Positions 21,890-31,795 of a stretch of DNA of 32,457 bases are shown here, piece after piece. The DNA is from Saccoglossus kowalevskii. Taxonomy: Eukaryota > Hemichordata > Enteropneusta > Harrimaniidae. The notes beneath the pieces were generated by a model. The model was not told the DNA's origin, ran no database searches, and saw only the letters and a list, made by a program, of their open reading frames with translations. The position numbers and the translations under genes were made by a program. The stretch lies in the NCBI RefSeq assembly GCF_000003605.2, contig NW_003152625.1:1-32457 (forward strand), written 5' to 3'. Each line of letters starts with the position of its first letter. The first letter of the stretch is position 1.

Positions 21890-21925
21890 TTTCACAATAG
21901 TTAGAAGTTCTGATTATTGTAGCAG
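21890..21925 (+). other. Scrambled monomer with three added bases
   Basis: The stretch reads CACAATAGTTAGAAGTTC then TGATTATTGTAGCAG, 3 bp longer than the normal form, with several shifts in 30 bp. It is the most disordered monomer in the window and lies at the left edge of a block copied from or to 3225-3985. Confidence 0.8.
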
Positions 21926-22670
21926 TAAATGATGTGCGTCACACAGTGTATTTCACATAGTTAAGAGTCTAATTATGTAGGAGTTAATGGTGTGCGTCAC
22001 ATAGTGTATTTCACATAGTTAAGATTCTGATTATGTAGCAGTAAATGATGAGCGTCACATTGTGTATTTCACATAGTTAAGATTCTGATTATGTTGGAGT
22101 AAATGATGTGCGTCACATAGTGTATTTGACATAGATAAGATTCTGATTATGTAGGAGTTAATGAAGTGTGTCACATAGTGTATTTCACATAGGTAAGAGT
22201 CTAATTATGTAGGAGCTAATGGTGTGCTTCACATAGTGTATTTGACATAGTTAAGATTCTGATTATGTAGGAGTTAATGAAGTGCGTCACATAGTGTATT
22301 TGACATAGTTAAGAGTCTAATTAGGTAGGAGCTAATGGTGTGCTTCACATAGTGTATTTCATATAGTTAAGATTCTGATTATGTAGGAGTTAATGATGTG
22401 CGTCACATTGTGTATTGCAGATAGTTAAGAGTCTGATTATGTAGGAGTAAATGATGTGCGTCACATAGTGTTTTTTCAGATAGTTAAGAGTCTGATTATG
22501 TAGGAGTTAATGATGTGCGTCACATAGTGTATTTCACATAGTTAAGAGTCTGATTATTTAGGAGTTAATGATGTGCGTCACATAGTGTATTTCACATAGT
22601 TAAGAGTCTGATTATGTATGAGGTAATGGTGTGCGTCACATAGTGCATTTCACATAGTTATGATTCTGAT
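21907..22670 (+). repeat. Higher-order block with T6 and TAGGTAGG markers, copy 2
   Basis: Matches 3225-3985 (offset 18,685 bp), with TATGTTGGAG at 22090, TTAGGTAGG at 22321, T6 at 22471 and the marker monomer at 22631. Its left edge contains the scrambled monomer near 21896-21921, which copy 1 lacks. That damage therefore arose on this side or at the copy junction. Confidence 0.86.
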
Positions 22671-23442
22671 TATGTAGCAGTAAATGATTTGCGTCACACA
22701 GTGTATTTCACATAGTTAAGAGTCTAATTATGTAGGAGTAAATGGTGTGCGTCACATTGTGTATTTCAGATAGTTAAGAGTCTGATTATGTAGGAGTAAA
22801 TGATGTGCGTCACATAGTGCATTTCACATAGTTAAGAGTCTGATTATGTAGCAGTAAATGATGTGCGTCAAACAGTGTATTTGACATAGTTAAGTGTCTG
22901 ATTATGTAGAAGCTAATGGTGTGCTTCACATAGTGTATTTCATATAGTTAAGAGTCTGATTATGTAGGAGTAAACGATGTGCGTCACATACTGTATTTCA
23001 CATAGATAAGAGTCTGATTATGTAGGAGTAAATGATGTGCGTCACATAGTGTTTTTCAGACAGTTAAGAGTCTGATTATGTAGGAGTTAATGGTGTGCTT
23101 CACATAGTGTATTTCATATAGTTAAGATTCTGATTATGTAGGAGTTAATGATGTGCGTCACGTAGTGTATTTCACATAGTTAAGAGTCTGATTATGTAGG
23201 AGTTAATGATGTGCGTCACATAGTGTATTTCACATAGTTAAGAGTCTGATTATGTATGAGGTAATGGTGTGTGTCACATAGTGCATTTCACATAGTTATG
23301 ATTCTGATTATGTAGCAGTAAATGATGTGCGTCACACAGTGTATTTCACATAGATAAGAGTCTAATTATGTAGGAGTAAATGATGTGCGTCACATTGTGT
23401 ATTTCAGATAGTTAAGAGTCTGATTATGTAGGAGTAAATGAT

Positions 23443-24080
23443 GTGCGTCACATAGTGTATTTCACACAGTTAAGAGTCTGATTATGTAGGAGTTAATGGT
23501 GTGCGTCACATAGTGTATTTCACATAATTAAGATTCTGATTATGTAGCAGTAAATGATGAGCGTCACATTGTGTATTTCACATAGTTAAGATTCTGATTA
23601 TGTAGGAGTAAATGATGTGCGTCACATAGTGTATTTGACATAGTTAAGAGTCTAATTATGTAGGAGCTAATGGTGTGCTTCACATAGTGTATTTCATATA
23701 GTTAAGATTCTGATTATGTAGGAGTTAATGATGTGCGTCACATAGTGTTTTTCAGATAGTTAAGATTCTGATTATGTAGGAGTTAATGATGTGCGTCACA
23801 TACTGTATTTCACATAGTTAAGAGTCTGATTATGTAGGAGTTAATGATGTGCGTCACATAGTGTATTTCACATAGTTAAGAGTCTGATTATGTATGAGGT
23901 AATGGTGTGCGTCACATAGTGCATTTCACATAGTTATGATTCTGATTATGTAGCAGTAAATGATTTGCGTCACACAGTGTATTTCACATAGTTAAGAGTC
24001 TAATTATGTAGGAGTAAATGGTGTGCGTCACATTGTGTATTTCAGATAGTTAAGAGTCTGATTATGTAGGAGTAAATGAT
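23443..24080 (+). repeat. Higher-order block K, copy 1 (11 monomers)
   Basis: Order: CACACAG, CATAATT, GAGCGTC, TTTGACA, GTGCTTC, GTTTTTCAG, ATACTG, consensus with TATGAGG, marker monomer (23907), GATTTGCGTC, CACATTG/CAGATAG. The same eleven monomers are at 30402 and 31796. The following monomer (24081) is the TATTGCAG type, as at the end of the window. Confidence 0.9.
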
Positions 24081-24254
24081 GTGCGTCACATTGTGTATTG
24101 CAGATAGTTAAGAGTCTGATTATGTAGGAGTAAATGATGTGCGTCACATAGTGTTTTTCAGATAGTTAAGATTCTGATTATGTAGGAGTAAATGATGTGC
24201 GTCACATAGTGTATTTCACATAGTTAAGAGTCTGATTATGTAGGAGTTAATGAT

Positions 24255-24950
24255 GTGCGTCACATTGTGTATTGCAGATAGTTAAGAGTCTGATTATGGA
24301 GGAGTAAATGATGTGTGTCACATAGTGTTTTTCAGATAGTTAAGAGTCTGATTATGTAGGAGTTAATGATGTGCGTCACACGGTGTATTTCACATAGTTA
24401 AGAGTCTGATTTTGTAGGAGTTAATGGTGTGCGTCACATAGTGTATTTCACATAGTTAAGATTCTGATTATGTAGCAGTAAATGATGTGCGTCACATAGT
24501 GTATTTGACATAGTTAAGAGTCTAATTATGTAGAAGGTAATGGTGTGCTTCACATAGTGTATTTCATATAGTTAAGATTCTGATTATGTAGGAGTTAATG
24601 AAGTGCGTCACATAGTGTATTTCACATAGTTAAGAGTCTGATTATGTAGGAGTAAATGATGTGCGTCACATACTGTATTTCACATAGTTAAGAGTCTGAT
24701 TATGTAGGAGTAAATGATGTGCGTCACATAGTGTTTTTCAGATAGTTAAGAGTCTGATTATGTAGGAGTTAATGGTGTGCTTCACATAGTATATTTCATA
24801 TAGTTAAGATTCTGATTATGTAGGAGTTAATGATGTGCGTCACGTAGTGTATTTCACATAGTTAAGAGTCTGATTATGTAGGAGTTAATGATGTGCGTCA
24901 TGTAGTGTATTTCACATAGTTAAGAGTCTGATTATGTATGAGGTAATGGT
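24255..24950 (+). repeat. Higher-order block E, copy 2 (12 monomers)
   Basis: Copy of 15721-16416 at an offset of 8534 bp. It leads into the 19-monomer tandem duplication and overlaps its first copy, so the block E copying and the 19-monomer duplication affected the same DNA. After 24950 the copies part: the monomer at 16417 has GTTAAGAG where 24951 has GTTATGATTC. Confidence 0.9.
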
Positions 24951-25820
24951 GTGCGTCACATAGTGCATTTCACATAGTTATGATTCTGATTATGTAGCAG
25001 TAAATGATGTGCGTCACACAGTGTATTTCACATAGATAAGAGTCTAATTATGTAGCAGTAAATGATGTGCGTCACATTGTGTATTTCAGATAGTTAAGAG
25101 TCTGATTATGTAGGAGTAAATGATGTGCGTCACATAGTGCATTTCACATAGTTAAGAGTCTGATTATGTAGCAGTTAATGATGTGCGTCACACAGTGTAT
25201 TTCACATAGTTAAGAGTCTAATTATGTAGGAGTTAATGGTGTGCGTCACATAGTGTATTTCACATAGTTAAGATTCTGATTATGTAGCAGTAAATGATGA
25301 GCGTCACATTGTGTATTTCACACAGTTAAGAGTCTGATTATGTAGGAGTTAATGGTGTGCGTCACATAGTGTATGTCACATAATTAAGATTCTGATTATG
25401 TAGCAGTAAATGATGAGCGTCACATTGTGTATTTCACATAGTTAAGATTCTGATTATGTAGGAGTAAATGATGTGCGTCACATAGTGTATTTGACATAGT
25501 TAAGAGTCTAATTATGTAGGAGCTAATGGTGTGCTTCACATAGTGTATTTCATATAGTTAAGATTCTGATTATGTAGGAGTTAATGATGTGCGTCACATA
25601 GTGTATTTCACATAGTTAAGAATCTGATTATGTAGGAGTAAATGATGTGCGTCACATTGTGTATTGCAGATAGTTAAGAGTCTGATTATGGAGGAGTAAA
25701 TGATGTGTGTCACATAGTGTTTTTCAGATAGTTAAGAGTCTGATTATGTAGGAGTTAATGAAGTGCGTCACATAGTGTATTTCACATAGTTAAGAGTCTG
25801 ATTATGTAGGAGTAAATGAT
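24719..25820 (+). repeat. Direct tandem duplication, 1102-bp unit (19 monomers), copy 1
   Basis: Rare variants TAGTATATTTC (24787), GTCATGTAG (24897) and GTGTATGTCAC (25371) all recur exactly 1102 bp later. Order: GTTTTTCAG, GTGCTTC with TATATTTC, CACGTAG, CATGTAG, marker monomer (24951), CACACAG/AGATAAG, CACATTG, GCATTT with CAGTTAATG, CACACAG, GAGCGTC, CATAATT, GTGCTTC, AGAATCTG, TATTGCAG with TATGGAGG. Confidence 0.92.
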
Positions 25821-26922
25821 GTGCGTCACATAGTGTTTTTCAGACAGTTAAGAGTCTGATTATGTAGGAGTTAATGGTGTGCTTCACATAGTATATTTCA
25901 TATAGTTAAGATTCTGATTATGTAGGAGTTAATGATGTGCGTCACGTAGTGTATTTCACATAGTTAAGAGTCTGATTATGTAGGAGATAATGATGTGCGT
26001 CATGTAGTGTATTTCACATAGTTAAGAGTCTGATTATGTATGAGGTAATGGTGTGCGTCACATAGTGCTTTTCACATAGTTATGATTCTGATTATGTAGC
26101 AGTAAATGATGTGCGTCACACAGTGTATTTCACATAGATAAGAGTCTAATTATGTAGCAGTAAATGATGTGCGTCACATTGTGTATTTCAGATAGTTAAG
26201 AGTCTGATTATGTAGGAGTAAATGATGTGCGTCACATAGTGCATTTCACATAGTTAAGAGTCTGATTATGTAGCAGTTAATGATGTGCGTCACACAGTGT
26301 ATTTCACATAGTTAAGAGTCTAATTATGTAGGAGTTAATGGTGTGCGTCACATAGTGTATTTCACATAGTTAAGATTCTGATTATGTAGCAGTAAATGAT
26401 GAGCGTCACATTGTGTATTTCACACAGTTAAGAGTCTGATTATGTAGGAGTTAATGGTGTGCGTCACATAGTGTATGTCACATAATTAAGATTCTGATTA
26501 TGTAGCAGTAAATGATGAGCGTCACATTGTGTATTTCACATAGTTAAGATTCTGATTATGTAGGAGTAAATGATGTGCGTCACATAGTGTATTTGACATA
26601 GTTAAGAGTCTAATTATGTAGGAGCTAATGGTGTGCTTCACATAGTGTATTTCATATAGTTAAGATTCTGATTATGTAGGAGTTAATGATGTGCGTCACA
26701 TAGTGTATTTCACATAGTTAAGAATCTGATTATGTAGGAGTAAATGATGTGCGTCACATTGTGTATTGCAGATAGTTAAGAGTCTGATTATGGAGGAGTA
26801 AATGATGTGTGTCACATAGTGTTTTTCAGATAGTTAAGATTCTGATTATGTAGGAGTTAATGATGTGCGTCACATGGTGTATTTCACATAGTTAAGAGTC
26901 TGATTATGTAGGAGTTAATGAT
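25821..26922 (+). repeat. Direct tandem duplication, 1102-bp unit, copy 2
   Basis: Near-identical to 24719-25820. Differences seen include CAGACAG for CAGATAG in the first monomer, GGAGATAATG for GGAGTTAATG near 25984, and GCTTTTCAC for GCATTTCAC in the marker monomer (26053). The flanks diverge on both sides, so the duplicated unit is close to 19 monomers. Confidence 0.92.
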
Positions 26923-27270
26923 GTGCGTCACATAGTGTATTTCACATAGTTAAGATTCTGATTATGTAGCAGTAAATGATTTGCGTCACACAGTGTATTT
27001 CACATAGTTAAGAGTCTAATTATGTAGGAGTAAATGATGTGCGTCACATAGTGCATTTCACATAGTTAAGAGTCTGATTATGTAGCAGTAAATGATGTGC
27101 GTCACACAGTGTATTTCACATAGTTAAGAGTCTAATTATGTAGGAGTTAATGGTGTGCGTCACATAGTGTATTTCACATAGTTAAGATTCTGATTATGTA
27201 GCAGTAAATGATGAGCGTCACATTGTGTATTTCACACAGTTAAGAGTCTGATTATGTAGGAGTTAATGGT

Positions 27271-27985
27271 GTGCGTCACATAGTGTATTTCACATAGTTA
27301 AGATTCTGATTATGTAGCAGTATATGATGAGCGTCACATTGTGTATTTCACACAGTTAAGAGTCTGATTATGTAGGAGTTAATGGTGTGCGTCACATAGT
27401 GTATTTCACATAATTAAGATTCTGATTATGTAGCAGTAAATGATGAGCGTCACATTGTGTATTTCACATAGTTAAGATTCTGATTATGGAGAAGATAATG
27501 GTGTGCGTCAAATAGTGTATTTCACATAGTTAAGATTCTGATTATGTAGGAGGTAATGGTGTGACTCGCATAGTGTATTTGACATAGATAAGATTCTGAT
27601 TATGTAGCAGTAAATGATGTGCGTCACATAGTGTATTTCACATAGTTAAGAGTCTGATTATGTAGGAGTAAATGATGTGCGTCACATAGTGTATTTCACA
27701 TAGTTAAGAGTCTGATTATGTAGCAGTAAATGATGTGCGTCACATAGTGCATTTCACATATTTATGATTCTGATTATGTAGGAGGTAATGGTGTGCGTCA
27801 CATAGTGTATTCGACATAGTTAAGAGTCTGATTATGTAGGAGTTTATGGTGTGCGTCACATAGTGTATTTCTCATAATTAAGATTCTGATTATGTAGCAG
27901 TAAACGATGAGCTTCACATTGTGTATTTCACATAGTTAAGATTCTGATTATGTAGGAGGTAATGGTGTGACTCGCATAGTGTATT
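27271..27985 (+). repeat. Higher-order block F, copy 2
   Basis: Copy of 8647-9419 lacking one monomer. At the place of loss it shows GAGTTTATGG (27839) and AAACGATGAGCTTC (27901), rare forms that suggest mutations gathered near the deletion joint. It starts next to a repeat of its own GAGCGTC/CACACAG monomers, which makes a local two-monomer echo at 27155-27390. Confidence 0.83.
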
Positions 27986-29937
27986 TGACATAGTTAAGAT
28001 TCTGATTATGTAGCAGTAAATGATGTGCGTCACATAGTGTATTTCACATAGTTAAGAGTCTGATTATGTAGAGTAAATGATGTGCGTCACATAGTGTATT
28101 TCACATAGTTAAGAGTCTGATTATGTAGGAGTAAATGATGTGCGTCACATAGTGTATTTCACATAGTTAAGAGTCTGATTATGTAGGAGTTAATGATGTG
28201 CGTCACATAATGTATTTCACATAGTTAAGAGTCTGATTATGTATGAGGTAATGGTGTGCGTCACATAGTGCATTTCACATAGTTATGATTCTGATTATGT
28301 AGCAGTAAATGATTTGCGTCACACAGTGTATTTCACATAGTTAAGAGTCTAATTATGTAGGAGTAAATGGTGTGCGTCACATTGTGAATTTCAGATAGTT
28401 AAGAGTCTGATTATGTAGGAGTAAATGATGTGCGTCACATAGTGCATTTCACATAGTTAAGAGTCTGATTATGTAGCAGTAAATGATGTGCGTCACACAG
28501 TGTATTTCACATAGTTAAGAGTCTAATTATGTAGCAGTAAATGATGAGCGTCTCATTGTGTATTTCACACAGTTAAGAGTCTGATTATGTAGGAGTTAAT
28601 GGTGTGCGTCACATAGTGTATTTCACATAATTAAGATTCTGATTATGTAGCAGTAAATGATGAGCGTCACATTGTGTATTTCACATAGTAAAGATTCTGA
28701 TTATGGAGGAGATAATGGTGTGCGTCAAATAGTGTATTTCACATAGTTAAGATTCTGATTATGTAGGAGGTAATGGTGTGACTCGCATAGTGTATTTCAC
28801 ATAGTTAAGATTCTGATTATGTAGCAGTAAATGATGTGCGTCACATAGTGTATTTCACATAGTTAAGAGTCTGATTATGTAGGAGTAAACGATGTGCGTC
28901 ACATTGTGTATTGCAGATAGTTAAGAGTCTGATTATGTAGGAGTAAATGATGTGCGTCACATAGTGTTTTTCAGAGAGTTAACAGTCTGATTATGTAGGA
29001 GTTAATGATGTGCGTCACATAGTGTATTTCACATAGTTAAGAGTCTGATTATGTAGGAGTTAATGATGTGCGTCACATAGTGTATTTCACATAGTTAAGA
29101 GTCTGATTATGTATGAGGTAATGGTGTGCGTCACATAGTACATTTCACATAGTTATGATTCTGATTATGTAGCAGTAAATGATGTGCGTCACACAGTGTA
29201 TTTCACATAGTTAAGAGTCTAATTATGTAGGAGTAAATGGTGTGCGTCACATTGTGTATTTCAGATAGTGAAGAGTCTGATTATGTAGGAGTAAATGATG
29301 TGCGTCACATAGTGCATTTCACATAGTTAAGAGTCTGATTATGTAGCAGTAAATGATGTGCGTCACACAGTGTATTTCACATAGTTAAGAGTATGATTAT
29401 GTAGGAGTAAATGATGTGCGTCACATAGTGTATTTCAGATAGTTAAGTGTCGGATTATGTAGCAGTAAATGATGTGCGTCACATAGTGTATTTGACATAG
29501 TTAAGAGTCTAATTATGTAGAAGCTAATGGTGTGCTTCACATAGTGTATTTCATATAGTTAAGATTCTGATTATGTAGGAGTTAATGAAGTGCGTCACAT
29601 AGTGTATTTCACATAGTTAAATGTCTGATTATGTAGGAGTAAATGATGTACGTCACATAGTGTTTTTCAGATAGTTAAGATTCTGATTATGTAGGAGTTA
29701 ATGATGTGCGTCACATAGTGCATTTCACATAGTTAAGAGTCTAATTATGTAGAAGTTAATGGTGTGCTTCACATAGTGTATTTCATATAGTTAAGATTCT
29801 GATTATGTAGGAGTTAATGAAGTGCGTCACATAGTGTATTTCACATAGTTAAGAGTCTGATTATGTAGGAGTTAATGGTGTGCTTCACATAGTGTATTTC
29901 ATATAGTTAAGATTCTGATTATGTAGGAGTTAATGAT

Positions 29938-30285
29938 GTGCGTCACATAGTGCTTTTCACATAGTTATGATTCTGATTATGTAGCAGTAAATGATGTGCG
30001 TCACACAGTGTATTTCACATAGTTAAGAGTCTGATTATGTAGCAGTAAATGATGTGCGTCAAACAGTGTATTTCACATAGTTAAGAGTCTAATTATGTAG
30101 GAGTTAATGAAGTGCGTCACATAGTGTATTTCACATAGTTAAGAGTCTGATCATGTAGGAGTTAATGGTGTGCTTCACATAGTGTATTTCATATAGTTAA
30201 GATTCTGATTATGTAGGAGTTAATGATGTGCGTCACATAGTGCATTTCACATAGTTATGATTATGATTATGTAGCAGTAAATGAT
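29938..30285 (+). repeat. Higher-order block J, copy 2 (6 monomers)
   Basis: Copy of 9921-10268. One difference is CTGATCATG for CTGATTATG near 30151. The copies part after 30285, where AGATAAG replaces AGTTAAG. Confidence 0.82.
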
Positions 30286-30401
30286 GTGCGTCACACAGTG
30301 TATTTCACATAGATAAGAGTCTAATTATGTAGGAGTAAATGATGTGCGTCACATTGTGTATTTCAGATAGTTAAGAGTCTGATTATGTAGGAGTAAATGA
30401 T

Positions 30402-31039
30402 GTGCGTCACATAGTGTATTTCACACAGTTAAGAGTCTGATTATGTAGGAGTTAATGGTGTGCGTCACATAGTGTATTTCACATAATTAAGATTCTGATT
30501 ATGTAGCAGTAAATGATGAGCGTCACATTGTGTATTTCACATAGTTAAGATTCTGATTATGTAGGAGTAAATGATGTGCGTCACATAGTGTATTTGACAT
30601 AGTTAAGAGTCTAATTATGTAGGAGCTAATGGTGTGCTTCACATAGTGTATTTCATATAGTTAAGATTCTGATTATGTAGGAGTTAATGATGTGCGTCAC
30701 ATAGTGTTTTTCAGATAGTTAAGATTCTGATTATGTAGGAGTTAATGATGTGCGTCACATACTGTATTTCACATAGTTAAGAGTCTGATTATGTAGGAGT
30801 TAATGATGTGCGTCACATAGTGTATTTCACATAGTTAAGAGTCTGATTATGTATGAGGTAATGGTGTGCGTCACATAGTGCATTTCACATAGTTATGATT
30901 CTGATTATGTAGCAGTAAATGATTTGCGTCACACAGTGTATTTCACATAGTTAAGAGTCTAATTATGTAGGAGTAAATGGTGTGCGTCACATTGTGTATT
31001 TCAGATAGTTAAGAGTCTGATTATGTAGGAGAAAATGAT
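30402..31039 (+). repeat. Higher-order block K, copy 2 (11 monomers)
   Basis: 6959 bp right of copy 1 and almost identical to it. The visible difference is GAGAAAATG at the end of the eleventh monomer. It is followed by a GTTTTTCAG monomer with GAGACTG instead of the TATTGCAG monomer of the other two copies. Confidence 0.9.
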
Positions 31040-31594
31040 GTGCGTCACATAGTGTTTTTCAGATAGTTAAGAGACTGATTATGTAGGAGTAAATGATGTG
31101 CGTCACATAGTGTATTTCACATAGTTAAGAGTCTGATTATGTAGGAGTTAATGATGTGCGTCACATAGTGTATTTCACATAGTTAAGAGTCTGATTATGT
31201 ATGAGGTAATGGTGTGCGTCACATAGTGCATTTCACATAGTTATGATTCTGATTATGTAGCAGTAAATGATTTGCGTCACACAGTGTATTTCACATAGTT
31301 AAGAGTCTAATTATGTAGGAGTAAATGGTGTGCGTCACATTGTGTATTTCAGATAGTTAAGAGTCTGATTATGTAGCAGTAAATGATGTGCGTCACATAG
31401 TGCATTTCACATAGTTAAGAGTCTGATTATGTAACAGTAAATGATGTGCGTCACACAGTGTATTTCACATAGTTAAGAGTCTAATTATGTAGGAGTTAAT
31501 GGTGTGCGTCACATAGTGTATTTCACATAGTTAAGATTCTGATTATGTAGCAGTAAATGATGTGCGTCCCATAGTGTATTTCACATAGTTAAGA

Positions 31595-31700
31595 TTCTGA
31601 TATGTAGCAGTAAATGATGAGCGTCACATTGTGTATTTCACATAGTTAAGATTCTGATTATGGAGGAGGTAATGGTGTTGGCGTCACATAGTGGTATTTG
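31595..31700 (+). other. Indel cluster near the right end
   Basis: CTGATATGTAG lacks one T (about 31601), GGTGTTGGCGTC has two extra bases (about 31678), and TAGTGGTATTTG has one extra G (about 31694), net +2. Also GTCCCATAG nearby (31567). The block K copy just downstream is clean. Confidence 0.75.
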
Positions 31701-31795
31701 ACATAGTTAAGAGTCTGATTATGTAGCAGTAAATGATGTGCGTCACATAGTGTATTTCACATAGTTAAGAGTCTGATTATGTAGGAGTAAATGAT

